DNA from: Lingula anatina
Taxonomy: Eukaryota > Brachiopoda > Lingulata > Lingulida > Lingulidae
NCBI RefSeq assembly: GCF_001039355.2
Contig: NW_019776019.1
Location: forward strand, 73,567 to 137,566
DNA length: 64,000 nucleotides
Direction: 5' to 3'
The stretch's first letter is position 1. Each line of letters opens with the position of its first letter. Of this stretch, positions 25,496-39,235 are shown piece by piece. A program made the position numbers and the translations under genes. The notes below the pieces were generated by a model. It saw only the letters and a list, made by a program, of their open reading frames with translations. It made no database searches and was not told where the DNA came from.

Positions 25496-26015
25496 TTTGT
25501 TTTTGGTTGTACAAACGTGGCGGTAACGTTCTATTAACATTCCGTGTTTGATGGGAAATCATAATAGGCTCTTATAAAAGTGTTTGGTCCAACTCACAGT
25601 CTCCGATTTTGGTTATAGGTTATACGTACCCGAGAAAGACAAACCAGCTCGAATGGTTCAACCTCCAAAAAACCAACACCAGCTTTATATAAGGTCTGCA
25701 CATAATTCATACCTAAACTGACAAGGCACAATTCAAGGAAACATATGGAAGATAAAAACCATTACGAGAGATACAATAGATAATTAGATAATTAATTGCG
25801 AAAGTTACATGTTGCGCGCACACTGGGGACGCTATTAAAAGTAATTTGGGTTTTCAAACAACTTAATTTGTGCAAATCTGGAGCTAATTTCCTGAGCCCG
25901 TACACGCCTCCCTTAATAATATGCATGTCTCGAGGTAATTTCCGAGATATGTACCATACGTTACTTGGAGAAAATGATTTGGCTAGAATCATTCAGTATT
26001 TTACATTAACGATTA

Positions 26016-26247
26016 AGGCCCCATTCCCATACCTAGATCGATCTAGCAGGATCGGTCCATCTTCAGATCAAGCGGTTTAAATGTCTAGCACGCCTACTGA
26101 AGCTGCTAAACGATAGTTAATTACGCCCAAACAGCTTCATTGGGCGTGTCGGACATCAGAGCCGCTTAAGCTGAATGTAATTTAGCAATGAACCCCTCGG
26201 AGATGTATCGATACTGCAAGATCGATCTAGGAATGGAAACGGGGTCT
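26016..26247. mobile_element. MITE, family 3 (AGGCCCCATTCCC terminus), TA target site
   Basis: The 232-bp element has terminal inverted repeats of about 30 bp. The left end reads AGGCCCCATTCCCATACCTA then GATCGATC. The right end is GATCGATCTAGGAATGG and ends GGGGTCT. TA flanks both ends (26014-26015 and 26248-26249). No coding capacity. The terminus and length closely match the family-2 element at 21148, but the interior is unrelated. Confidence 0.85.
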
Positions 26248-26405
26248 TAGGTATCCTTGTGCTATGGCATTGATGACGTGGATAGCGCGCACTGATGCTA
26301 ATGCGTTGCTGCTTTAATTCACACACCCAGTGCAGGCAAGTGTACTATCTCTTACTATACCTATGAATTGAAGAAGATGCTTTCTATTTAATAACACTTC
26401 CCTCT

Positions 26406-26448
<43 letters not shown>

Positions 26449-29400
26449 ACAGACACACACACACACACACACACACTTTAAATAAAAATTGGTTCTGCGA
26501 AACAACCGCACACAACAGTCTATTTCACATTGTGAGCATGGGCCAAAATTAGCTTTCCAAGGGTTCGCAAACCAGATGTAACAAGGACTTCAGTCAGAAT
26601 GACTTGTTCTGTGAGCTAATTAATACCTCAGTCTTGCGTACATTGCTTCCATTAGTGGCTTCCATCACATCTTGATCAATTGGAGTCATTAAAAACATCT
26701 GGGACACTTTCCACAGTGATAATATCATCTCCAAATTGCACCATTGCATGTTACGTCTCTAAAGCTCTTAATTAGCACGGATTTGTGACCTGACCCGAAC
26801 TGTTTGGAAAAATAATGGAGAGATTTTACTCATCATGTTCCGTCATATGACACCAGAATTCGTCACGTCTCGGTAAGTCTCCCATTCTTCTGCTGATTTA
26901 CATTTTTCATGTGCTTATCTTCCGAAGCACTGCAGGCATACATTTATTTATTCAATCGAATTTTTGCCGTCTGTTCTTCTAATGTATCACTATTTCTCGT
27001 GCTTCAACATAACGGATCACCGCTTTTCATGCATTTATCTGATGAATCGCCTTCTGCCATGAGTTTTGCTTTCCTCGGTTAATTACCAGTTTCAGTTCTC
27101 ACGTGCAACCACCACCACACTGTACAGAACAGAAGCGCCCTTATAAGTCCATTTTATCCAAGTCATACGGTTCGCTAAGCAGACGACATTATCCGCACAG
27201 ACAAATGGTATACATTGATCTTTATTTTCTCTCTATCTGTTGATCCTGCACTTGCCTGTGTTTATCCTCTATGCAAAACTGTGTCAATTAGATACGGTAA
27301 ACGCTACTGTAATATTTTACTTCCACTAAGTGCGCAGTGATCTGATGGCTTTTTGGGAATGACAGAAACAGGGTGATAGTGTGGGGTTAGGGATTTGGGG
27401 GGATCACGGTGGTCTGTAAAACTCAGGGTGTCTTGGGACTTATCTTTACACACTTCGTCCATTCCCCCCGCCCCTCCCCCCGCCCCTCCACCTTAATGCA
27501 GCCAGTGTTTGCAGTTTTTTTTTCCCTTTTTTTTTTTGCTTTGACCTTGAACTAATATAAACCATAGGCCTCCTTCGAGCATTTAAAGAGTTCCTTATCA
27601 CTTATCACTTATTATTACTCTAACATGAAGCACTTAGCCCTGTTCATAAACTAGGCACGAAACACTATCAGTTTTGAGTTTATTACTGTGCTGTGCCAAG
27701 GCCCTTAAACTTCATTCATGGTAATATTCCCACTACGTTTTAAATGATCTGAATGATTGCCAACTAACCTTTCACTACCTTTAATTTATCGTTCGTACAC
27801 GTGTATCATCCACACCTCTATTACTCTTATAATCACTTCATCGCCTTCTATTTCCCAATCCATTGTGTTTGATGCCTTACAAAGAGTGGGTTAATATTTC
27901 CTTTTGATAAGTACCTGTCGCAATGTTGTGTTGCACACAATTTGCCAAACGCCTTCTTCTGCGACTAGCTGTCTTTACGTGCTTGTGCGTTATTAACGAC
28001 GCCTTTTAAATCACTCCGTTCACGCCGCTCATCCACTAGGTAACCACTTACCTCTTTTCTTTTGTGCGTGGACATTTCAATATTGTCATTTTTTTCTGTA
28101 TCCACATTTATGTCCACATTTTTTTTCTTTTCTCTCCCAGTTTTTCGTGATCTGAGATTGTGCCATGTGTTAAATACTAAGGTTAAATGAGTTCAAATGC
28201 TCACTCGGTACGTTTCATTTTGCACTTGCCTGATAGGGCTACGTTGCGATCATCATTTTACTCACTTTTTTCTATGCACTAGTTTGTTTAATTATGATCT
28301 AGCGCTGTCGAAATTAATTACAAACCATTTATTTTCACACTATTTCTAAAGCTAGAGACGTAATATTGCAGTGAGCAAGGCCCACTTTCTGTTCTAGCAA
28401 GGGCGTCCTTGGTTCGAATCAACCATGGGCATTAATTCTTTTCTTCTTATTCCATTCTATTTCAGCGGTGCATTTAATTTATTGAGTATTTATATTATTC
28501 ATTATTTAATAACCAGCATGGTATCTAGCCATTCACCTTTCCACACAAACCCGTGCCCGCTGGTCGTGAGTGCATAGCTATTTCCGGTGCCGCATGCGCG
28601 ACCGCACACGACCAGCACAAATAGGCAAATTGCGCATGCGCGTGATTTTCTGTGGAAAAGTGCATTGGAGTAAGTGGCCTCAATTATTACGAATCCTGCA
28701 CTAACCTTCACATTGATTCCAGTTTCTGTAATTGACAAATGACTTTGTGGCGTGTCTGAAAAGTCCACCAGGAAAACTAAAGCAACATCAAAACCTACAG
28801 GGCCTTCTAAGCTTACCATATTTCAATGCTTAAAGGATATTTATCAGTTTAAAAACACAGCCTCTAGATCTGTTAGTAAGGTATCTGTGCACTCATCATT
28901 CAGTAGTTGGTTTGCATGTACTCTATCTGTCTTATCTTACCAACTGCTGCTTTGTACTCAAAAACTGTTTTACAGATGATTTCCAGAACAAACCATGATG
29001 ATTGTCAAAGTCTTTGATCTTACCCAGTATTTTTGCTTCGATCTCCTTGGCCATTTTTCCAATTCAGCCCCTAATTAAATAAACGGTGGGATTCTACACG
29101 TTTGCACGCAGTTTCACAGAGTTAATATCCCGTGATGTTTCAGCTGAGGTACCCTAATTCAATCATAGTTTCACCTGAGGTATACTGGGGTACTAATTGA
29201 AATACCAAAATGGTTGCAAAAAACTTTATATCATACACATGTACGCGTGAACTACCTCGATTTGGTGGAGTGGCCTTCACTGGCAAGGATGCGTCTTTTA
29301 ACTCGAGGACATACCTTGTAATGAAATCTCCAAACAATTGGAAAGGTTGAATATTCCCAATGCTTTCAAGTAATGCCGGCCAAATTGGACCGAGTGCTTT

Positions 29401-32330
29401 GCTTAATGTAGAATTCTCGTTTAGTTGCGCGGCAGCTATGCAAACAATTTAGGAGAACTGGTTCAAATTATCGTTTCTAAAAGGAATAAAAGTGAACCTT
29501 TTTTACCTATGATGAAAGGCGGTAAAAACGGAAGCGTTAAGAACACGTGTTTTGTCTCTTGAAATGAGATTTTTTTTTTCGCCATCACTACCCAAGGGAC
29601 ACATAAAAACTTATCTCACAACAGAGTCTTTTAGAACCGGACATTCACTTACACAGACCGCGTTCAAATAGGTTTCAACAAAACGGGTATCATTGCTACT
29701 GAGAGGAATAAAACGTTTGATTGTCACCAGTCCCGAGTTTGCCTTCTGTTATTAGTTTCTCTGCCCAATAGAAACGTAACTTTATACCAGGAACATTGCT
29801 ACAAGTGTTCATGAAGATAGGACAGAAACTCTTTTGTGAAATTCGATGTAAAGCAACTTACCTATTGCTGCTGATTTACAAAATACAATTTACTGAGTCA
29901 TTTTAATGCTAACATAAAACAACAATGCATATACCGAAATGCTTCATGTAGTATTCCAAAATTGAAAAGCTGTTCTAAATAATGAAGTCAGCACATCTTA
30001 CACAGTACTTACCTTATCAAGCTAAGCATACAATACAATACGGCTAAGAAAGCATTCTATCCTTGGACAGGCAGTGATGGCAATTCGAATTGGTCAGAAT
30101 CAGAAGAAGACAGAAATAATTTTGATCAGTTTTCTAAGTGGTCTTCAACAATTTTCCACCACAAATCAGCAATCACCATCATGACTAACGTCCCTCTATT
30201 TACTGCCTTGATGTCTCAGTCAACTTATGTCAGGAATGACCTCGTTATCTCAATTGACACTATTCATCCTATTCATCACATATGGTTCAGAATATTTACG
30301 ATTCCATTATAACATACACTGTGTGCGTATGCCATGTACCCAATAGGCCATAAAGTGCCTTTCTTACATGATGATAAATGCCGTAATGAAGACAAGGAAT
30401 TGAATGCTTGGTTTCATTGATCACACTCCTGTCTATAGCTGCCAGATTGTTGAGTAAGGTCAATGACATCGCCATGCCTCGTGGCGTTATGAAGGATATT
30501 TCACAAAGAAAGTTTAGTTTTATCAAACATCACACTATAAAAGTCCAATTACCTGTCGGATGGAATGTTGAGGTTTGGTTTTCAAGCGCCAGATAAGATT
30601 TACCTTTCGCAATGTTATTGTGCCCTCTCCTATAAGAGAGACAGAGATTTTAGCAATGAATCGGCGTAATTTGAAGCAAAAATCGCCATGATCGTCAAAG
30701 TCCCTTATAACATATACTCACAAATGCATAACATGTTCTAACGAAGTACGTCACAGTCTATGAATAAACCCTCATTAGTGCCTCGTTAACAAAACATTAC
30801 CGAACTTACTTCCGTAACAAGCTTCATTGCAGGATGTCTAAACATCATAAAACGGATAATTTGCATTATTTGCTACAGGCACCGCGTTTGCTTAATTGGT
30901 GCTTTCTTTCCATTTTGACTAAAATATTTACAAGTCTCTAACGTTACCATAACCAAAAAATCAACTTTCAGCACAGTCAGGTTTTTTTTTTTTACAGTGT
31001 ATATAGTTCTGCCGAATCATTTGAATAGTCCTCGTGGCAGTATGCCATCTGGTTGTCTGCTGACGCGAGTTGGACCTATTTTAGGTCTGAAATGTGAGTC
31101 TGAAAATCCTACAAAACTGAAAAATTGATTTAAAAGAGGGACCTTTGTGAATCTCGTGTTAACGGCATGAAATATACTCGTACATACATACAGATAAACG
31201 CCATGCATTTGCACAACATGGACATCTAACGGAATAACACTAGGATAAAATACAAGGATCTCTCTTCTAGGTTTACAACTTTCATTATATAGCCCGTTCT
31301 GTTTATTCTCGTCTGTGGACCTCGAGTCCATATAAGTCACAGCAAAATTTAGAACAAAATCATGAAATAGAGAGATGATCGAGATATTGCAAGGGACCGA
31401 GTTTTTCTCTGACACCGTTAGCTGCTTCTAGGTTTCTGATCTAGCTGGTCGCCTACAGACTGCACGATCCTAATTGCTAAATAGCACACCAGCATGCGAT
31501 TTCTATGTACAAGACTATTGATTGTGAACTAAAGTCATGATATTCTTTAATATCCCGTTGGCTAACAACAATGTGGAAGTCATGATGGGTTAAAAAAATA
31601 TGTCAAAACTAAAAAAACGGCACATATTACCGCAAGAAAGGCGTTTTTTACATTAAGTAAAAAAAAAGACGGTAATGGTCCTTAACTTTGTTGTTTGCAA
31701 CAGTGAGACGTTTGGTCTATTTTTACCGAAAGTAAACTAAATGATATCGATCTAAGTGTGCTAATTTACTTGTGTATAGGTCTATGACAGCTAACATCAA
31801 ATCGACTTCACGAAGTCGGATATCAAGATTTAGCAGACTTGGCTAGTCGACTTTTATGTGGTAACTAATGTGAAAGATTGTCTTGTTTTGATACAGGTGC
31901 CCGGATCAGGCGAATATATTGTGCTTCAAAGTCCCACATTTTCAGCTGTACATGTGTACATCAGCTGCATCCTACACAGTCATCAGAGAAATTAATAGTA
32001 TTTCAATAAAGCAAGACAAACCCTTTTCGTGTTAGGAAATAAACCTACTGCAATGACGCTTTAATTGCCTTTCATTAAATGTCCAATAAAATAGTCTTAT
32101 AAGTATTAGACCTGCATAAGTACCTTGTTGGAAGCATCAATGCGCCATTTGAAAAAGTGTCATTCCGTCCGTCTGGGGAGAAATAATAGGCACACCACAC
32201 CTGTTTTGTGCCAACAGATGGCGCCTGGGTCAGTCAGTACAGTCCTCAGTATATAACAGACACATGGGAAGCAGACTTTGGGATGGAAACGACTGACATT
32301 TAAGTCAGAAAAATAATTGAATTATTAAAG
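26248..32330. other. Intergenic, microsatellites and no recognised gene
   Basis: A (TC)n tract at about 26411-26445 is followed by (AC)n at 26453-26476. A C-rich block at 27466-27500 makes the minus strand a run of G4-G6 blocks. Around 28399-28425, GGTTCGAATC resembles a tRNA box B, perhaps from a SINE remnant, but no tRNA fold could be drawn. No coding exon recognised. Confidence 0.45.
32211..32225 (+). promoter_or_regulatory. CTCF-like core motif
   Basis: CCAACAGATGGCGCC fits the CTCF core consensus CCASYAGRKGGCRSY at 14 of 15 positions. One such match somewhere in 64 kb is expected by chance about as often as not, so this is only a pointer. Confidence 0.2.
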
Positions 32331-32442
32331 CCCCCCCCCCCCCCCAAAAAAAAAAAAGCTATGCACTTGGAAATTTACTTGGTTTGTCATCTTTCCTTCG
32401 CAACATTGCTTTTTTTTTGTTTTTGTTTTTTTTTGGGGGGGG
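32331..32442. repeat. Inverted poly-C/poly-A tracts
   Basis: C15A12 followed by GCTATG (32331-32363) faces, about 50 bp away, the sequence CATTGC, a T-rich tract and G8 (32404-32442). The two are near reverse complements, so the stretch could fold into a hairpin. Confidence 0.6.
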
Positions 32443-35400
32443 TATGGGGTGTTGCCCTACCCGGTTTTAAACTGCTTTGTCTGTCTCGCAGCGGAGGGAA
32501 AAGATAAAAGAAACCCGTGTGTTTCTGCAATAACGCTGTCACACCAAATTCCACCTTAACTTCTTTGACATTCTGTGTCATCTATAAATCTATAAATAAT
32601 GTCTTAATGTAATGGCTCAGTCGGGTAAAAGGGCGAAAGGTCCAGCTTTTCCTATGGCGGTAAATGGCATTACTTTACCGAAGATTAAACGTTAAAAATA
32701 ACCACGACTTGAAAAGAAAAGGAAAAGAAAAGAGGAGAAAAAAAAGAATACCAAGTAACATAGCCCTAAGTGCATGAAATCGACAAGATGCGCCTTAATC
32801 CAAGTAAAACTAAATGGAATTCTATGGCATTTCTGTGAATTTCTTTTCAATTTGCTGACATCTAAACTATGAATATGCACATTAGAGAACTTAGTTGTTA
32901 TCGTGAAGTGTATGAAAATATGATTGCTATGTTTTGTTTGCATCTCACTACATTTGCCACATGTCTCACTAGGATATATAGCAAGCATGTTCTTTTACAA
33001 ACGCGACAAGACATATAAAGTAATAGAAAGACTTCTTCTCAAGGGCTGGTCAAATGTTTAGCGGTTTCATCTTAAATAAATCTTGTGAACCAACTAAAGG
33101 TTAGCCCTGAAGTCCTCTAAAACTGCGGCTTGCCAAGTATTTCAAACGCCGATGATAACTGCAGAAAGCATTTGTTTGCATGTTCATTCCGTCAGTATTT
33201 TCCATCATGCTTCGTCTGTAACCAACGGTGAACCACAATTAAAAAAAAAGATTTTGTGTTTCGTGCTGAAATACGACGTTTTTTATCTACAAATAATAAT
33301 CAATGTTGTATTCTTTTCTCTCACAGCCTTTTCCTCATTTGTGAAATATAATAACAAACCTACCTTGGCTGTGCAGAAACGCAACTTTCCTCTCAGGGTC
33401 ACTTTCCCTCTAGTCCGTCACTCCTTTGTCGTTGCGTTAACTGATTATAAAATACAAAAAGTCGTATTATGACAACCTATATTTACACTCCGTGTCATTT
33501 GCTAAACCACGAGGTAGCTTTTTTATCTTCTGTCAGAACCCACTTCGCTCTACAACTGGTCTTTAACTGCACCTTCATGCCACGCCGCCTAAACAGAAAA
33601 CTGGCTGAATAATCTTGGCCTTAAGAGTTTGCAATCATCTTTTTGTTCCCTCAATGATATTTTTTCTCGACCTAAGTATGATCGCAGGCAGAAACGATTT
33701 CTTTAAAGGTCGGTATTCTGTTGTTTCATCTCAAGGTGTTATTCCCCTTGTGGTTGATAGAACCACCAAACTGGTAGCGCACAAAGTGATACTACTGGCT
33801 AGATTTCCTTTGGAAATGGCAGCAATTTCATTGGATCGATTCCAACCCGTCTATCTCTCCGCGGGCAAACAGAGAGACACTACGAAGAAGAAAATAGCTC
33901 AGTATAGACGTGCAAGTTTCTTTCCCAGCGTCAGTGAAAGTAACAGATTGCGAAAGCGTCTGCATGTAGACGTGTTTATGTTCTGTGTCGCCTTGGCTAG
34001 ATGCCAGGATGAAGAAGCAGCCCACACGTTACAGCATAAAACAGCGTTCACGTCGCTTACTGCTAATGTCAGCCGCTTGACAGTTGATCATGTCTAAATA
34101 TAAGTAACCTGGTATCATAGCAGGCGAAACTATTCGAAAATCAGCAACGTTTAAAGCACTTACTGCTGTTCTGTTTCGCAGGGGTTTTTTATTACATCCA
34201 ACAGTAACTCACAGTAAAGATAATACATCGGTTGCACAAGTCGTAATAAATACTTCTTATCGCACTCTGGGGTTTCATTTTGAAACCATATTGTCTCCCG
34301 GCAGTCTCAATCGTCAACAATTCACTGAAAAAAATTAGTTGAGATTCCTTTAGCAAAATGCAAAGGTTGCAGCAATCAGGTGTTTGCAAGAAAAACTTGT
34401 ATTGCTGCTAATTTGCAACAAATTTGCAGGAACATCTCAAGTTTGCAATAAGTTTGCAAGAAAGTATTCATATTCTTGCAAATTTGCTGCAAATGCGTGA
34501 CAAATTAGTAGCAAATAAGCGGCAAACTTGCAAAAACGTCGTGTAAATTAGCAGCAAATTTGTATCAAATTTGCGAGAGAGTTAGTTTAGACTTGGACAT
34601 AAAATTTGTTATTTTTTCGATGGTTTAGATTAGTTGCAACCGACAGATGGAGACGTGATAATAATGCCATACGCCCAAGCCTACTCTTTTCCCATCTTCC
34701 CCTTTGAGCAACGAGGAAACAAACTTACTATCCATCAATATAAAAGTTCCGTTACTACTGTAGCTATGATGACATAGTTCTATCCGACGACGTTTGTAGT
34801 TAGAAACATTTAGCAGCCAGCGACGTGCACGCTGCCCCCGCACCAAATACCAGTAAGATTAAAGCAGGGAAAGGCCATTTTGGTCTGTTACCTCGGTTAC
34901 TAAGAGCGGATTCTCAACGAATTANTGCGCTCTAACACGACTTTTTGCTTAGGCTTGTGGGTCGTTACCCCCTGTGGGTAGTGGGCGTTTTGGGTTAGAC
35001 TGCCTTTAAGTGTGTCGCGTTAAGGCCGAACATCAAACGCTTAGCTTTTAGTTAATCTACCATATTTCTCTATTCAAACCGGAGAAATTCCTTTGAAGGA
35101 CAATTACGTAATGGACTGGCGTCTTTCACAGTATTCATGTTGTCTTTGTATCTTTATCCTTATAATCCCATTTCAATAAAAGTAAGTAAAGAGTAATGTC
35201 AACCATGAACTTTCAATGAACGTAGAAGCTGCTGCCTTAAAATATAAAATATATATATATAACCACTGAATAATTTCTTTTAGCCTAAATGGAGTAGAGA
35301 ATAAAGGTCACTTAATTCGTACAAGACTCTAGATGTAATCATCAGATGTGTGGCGTGGTACGAAGATAAAATGTGAAATGGATACTCACCAAAATATGCT

Positions 35401-36941
35401 TCATCTCAGCTTCCACCTCAGTGCTTTTGTTCGCTTTACAAGCACCCACTTCTGATGGTTATATATATATATATCCGTTCAAAAACAGTCCCCTGACACC
35501 GAACGCATCGTTCACTTTAACATGTTTTTAACAAAAGTCTCCGTCGTTATTCTTTTTTAGCAAACGTTTCCATTGTTATTCTATGCAGTATCAACATCAT
35601 ACACGAATTCCATATACTCTGGTGAAAATGTTTCAACAAAAATATGTATTTGATGCTATTTTTCAAAAATCGCACCTGCTGCCGTACGCACTCTTGTATA
35701 ATAACCAGGGGAGCCAAAGCTGCCTAAAATAAAAGCAAAATGTCAATCCCAAGACAAACCCAGGTTTTAATTTCCTTTTGTTTTCTCTGAGGGACAAAAC
35801 ACAATTGCGATCTTTTACCAGAACTATAATCTGAAATGCAAAATAATAAGCGCTCATTCCTTGGAGACGCTGTTTTCAATCTTAGACGGTAATTCGTATA
35901 GACTTATCACATTATGAAACTGTTTTGCAGGAAAGTAAGTGTCACATTCTCTTAGCAACATACGCTTTGCGACAAATGCTGTCATAAAGAACATACACTT
36001 AATTCAAAAGTAAATAAAACTGTCCTGAACCTTAAATGAGGTCAAATAAAGTGATATTTCACAAGATAAACGATGAGGGGCGGAAGATAAATTTCCTGAA
36101 CACAGCATAGTCAAATGTTTGGCGTCGATTGTATTATCTGAGCTTTGACCGATTCTGAGCTATCGCCATTTAAATAACTCTTCCAGTTTGCAATGTAATA
36201 GATAAGTGATATTCATCCGGCGCTGTAATAGTCTGTAAGGTGTTGTTTCAAACCATTACCATAATTGCAGATGTAATTTATGTGTATCTTTCCCCAGATA
36301 TACGCAATAGATATGTCATTTCCTAACACTTTTAAACACAATGCAGCAAAACTACTGCTATATTTATAAAACTGTATGTAATTAAATAAGAAGGATAATA
36401 AGAGCCCTTTACATGTGTCATGGAGAATACAGTCTCATAACAAAATCTTTTTTTTTTTAAATTGAAGATACAGGTTTTCAAAAATTTCGATTTTTTAATG
36501 CAAATAGTCCAATGTTTGGCCATTTCTACTGTGAAAACTTTTGAACCTAGAAAGGAAGAACGTGTTAGATAGGGTTTTGACAAATAAGACCGACTTGCCA
36601 GTTCGTTAATGTTATTACCTAGTGTTATGAAATCTGTTAACGGAATTGCCTAACAAATGAAATCAACGTCCTATGATACTTCTGGCTTCTGAGGTCATTA
36701 ACTGAAAAGGTTTACATCTTTGATCTGTAACTGTCTCTGATTAGCTATCGATTTTCACGTTCATATATGATTGGTTGTGAGAAAGATTTGCCATTTGCGT
36801 GCTGTTTTCACATTTTCACATCGAATCGCATGGAACGTCATCTGCGTGCAAATGTCACCTTGCAAATGGCACTAAGGTGAAAATAAAGCGTCATACTGCA
36901 GCATCGTTCATTTCTGTGGTAATTAGTCCTAGTTTCAAGAC

Positions 36942-36948
<7 letters not shown>
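32443..36948. other. Intergenic, no recognised gene
   Basis: The longest open frame is plus-strand 33615-34097. Its first ATG comes about 14 codons in, it shows no domain, and I do not call it. A single N stands at 34925 with no duplication around it. Confidence 0.4.
34380..34580. repeat. Degenerate GCAAATTTGC-type repeat cluster
   Basis: Variants of TTTGCAA, GCAAATTTGC and GCAGCAAATTTG recur about every 15-25 bp over 200 bp. A similar cluster lies at 39090-39235. It looks like an old, decayed minisatellite. Confidence 0.6.

Positions 36949-36997
<49 letters not shown>
36949..36997. repeat. (CT)n microsatellite at gap edge
   Basis: Pure CT dinucleotides run directly into the N gap. Confidence 0.97.
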
Positions 36998-37858
36998 NNN
37001 NNNNNNNNNNNNNNNNNNNNNNNNNNNNNNNNNNNNNNNNNNNNNNNNNNNNNNNNNNNNNNNNNNNNNNNNNNNNNNNNNNNNNNNNNNNNNNNNNNNN
37101 NNNNNNNNNNNNNNNNNNNNNNNNNNNNNNNNNNNNNNNNNNNNNNNNNNNNNNNNNNNNNNNNNNNNNNNNNNNNNNNNNNNNNNNNNNNNNNNNNNNN
37201 NNNNNNNNNNNNNNNNNNNNNNNNNNNNNNNNNNNNNNNNNNNNNNNNNNNNNNNNNNNNNNNNNNNNNNNNNNNNNNNNNNNNNNNNNNNNNNNNNNNN
37301 NNNNNNNNNNNNNNNNNNNNNNNNNNNNNNNNNNNNNNNNNNNNNNNNNNNNNNNNNNNNNNNNNNNNNNNNNNNNNNNNNNNNNNNNNNNNNNNNNNNN
37401 NNNNNNNNNNNNNNNNNNNNNNNNNNNNNNNNNNNNNNNNNNNNNNNNNNNNNNNNNNNNNNNNNNNNNNNNNNNNNNNNNNNNNNNNNNNNNNNNNNNN
37501 NNNNNNNNNNNNNNNNNNNNNNNNNNNNNNNNNNNNNNNNNNNNNNNNNNNNNNNNNNNNNNNNNNNNNNNNNNNNNNNNNNNNNNNNNNNNNNNNNNNN
37601 NNNNNNNNNNNNNNNNNNNNNNNNNNNNNNNNNNNNNNNNNNNNNNNNNNNNNNNNNNNNNNNNNNNNNNNNNNNNNNNNNNNNNNNNNNNNNNNNNNNN
37701 NNNNNNNNNNNNNNNNNNNNNNNNNNNNNNNNNNNNNNNNNNNNNNNNNNNNNNNNNNNNNNNNNNNNNNNNNNNNNNNNNNNNNNNNNNNNNNNNNNNN
37801 NNNNNNNNNNNNNNNNNNNNNNNNNNNNNNNNNNNNNNNNNNNNNNNNNNNNNNNNNN
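36998..37858. other. Assembly gap, 861 Ns
   Basis: All bases are N. The gap lies between (CT)n on the left and (AC)n on the right, so a compound microsatellite probably broke the assembly. Open frames drawn across it have no meaning. Confidence 1.
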
Positions 37859-37882
37859 ACACACACACACACACACACACAC
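37859..37882. repeat. (AC)n microsatellite at gap edge
   Basis: AC dinucleotides begin directly at the end of the N gap. Confidence 0.95.
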
Positions 37883-38757
37883 TCTTACAATTACCATTCG
37901 CTATGCTGGCTTAATAACAATTTTAAACGCTTAACTGTACCATTGATCTCTCAAGTTAATGGTATTCGCTGTGCCAAATGTGATAAGAATTAACGATAAG
38001 TTAAAGGAACAATTAGTGAGCAGTAGTCCGTGCAGTTGGAAGGGCATTGTACCCTAGCCCCCCAGATGTCTAAACCTTCTACTTACCAATCTCCTGCTTC
38101 ATCCGGCTGTCAGATTTATTCAGCTAGTACCAAACTCAAGGAAGGGAAATTTGTACTTTAAAGCATTTCTCAAACTTACTGGTATATGGACACGGCAAAC
38201 TTCTCTTTGGGTTTTTTAACGAAAGTGAAACTATAAGTAAAGTAAATAACACTAGGTGTCTTATTTTTCGATTTTTATTTTTCATTTTTCGCATGACACT
38301 TGGTTTGATTTATGTAACAAAACCTCGTAAGCCCTTGTCAGAAATGTTATAAAAGAAATACCGCTGCCGTTTTCTTGTGAAAATTATAAAATAGATTAGA
38401 TTTTTAAAACTCCAATCCATTCTGAAACTGTTAATTATACCCCCTTCCCTTTCGCTACCTCTACTCTACTAAACTTCACAATGTTAGTCAAGCGGTGCCC
38501 AGTTGTTGCAAAGATTTATTATCGCTGGATCCAGAAATACAATGGACGTGTATTGTATATACTGTCCAGAATCGCATCCAAGCTCTCGATATGTATTTGA
38601 CGCATTTCATTCATTGATATACAATAGCGTACATACTTTATACACGCTTAAAAGTGCGATCCAATAACGGATATGACAAGATGTTGTTTCCATACAACGC
38701 ATACAAGTACTAGTATATGATGGGTGATAAAAACCAGACAATAAGTCCGACGAAAAT

Positions 38758-38990
38758 GCTCGCTTATACATTTTTTGTACTCAGTCAGCCAATTTCCCAC
38801 ATACATGAAACTTTATCAGATAAAGTGCCCAAGGAAATCCAAACGTACATTGTTCTATAGTGTTTTTGTATGTTGTGCTCGCTTACACATTTTTGTAATT
38901 TATCAGCAAATTCCCCACATACATGAAACTATATCAGATAAAGTGCCAAGGGAATTTCAAATGTACTTTGTTCTTTAGCATCTGTATCAA
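38758..38990. repeat. Two-copy tandem duplication, about 118 bp
   Basis: CCACATACATGAAACT at 38797 and 38915, together with GCTCGCTTA-type starts at 38758 and 38877, shows a diverged tandem duplication. Confidence 0.85.
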
Positions 38991-39089
38991 AGAATGCGCA
39001 TACTTAAGTAAGAGAAGATAAACAAAACGTGTCACTTGTTAGAAAAAACAGTCGTTGAAAGTTCACAGAATGCATAATGTGACTGAAAC

Positions 39090-39235
39090 TGATAACCCTT
39101 AGCAAAATGAAAGTTTTGTAGCAGCACTGCCCCAATATTGCTGCAAATGAAAAGTTTGCAACAACGTTTTTGCAGGAGCTTGCTGCTGATCTGCAACCAT
39201 ATTGCAGCAAATTTGCTGCAAAATTTACAAAGGAA
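39090..39235. repeat. Degenerate TGCTGCAAA / GCAAATTTGC repeat cluster
   Basis: TTGCTGCAAATG, TTTGCAACAACG, GCAGCAAATTTGCTGCAAAA and related words recur over about 140 bp. It is similar to the cluster at 34380-34580. Confidence 0.6.

Noticed and set aside
28399-28425. Possible tRNA or tRNA-derived SINE from GGTTCGAATC
   Set aside because: Only a box-B-like word. No acceptor stem, anticodon arm or box A could be fitted.
33615-34097. Plus-strand open frame of 160 codons, the longest outside repeats and the gap
   Set aside because: It opens with TTG rather than ATG and shows no domain, signal peptide or splice logic. Kept as noise unless transcripts exist.
36799-37914. Long open frames across the gap
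   Set aside because: They consist of N-derived residues plus microsatellite translation.
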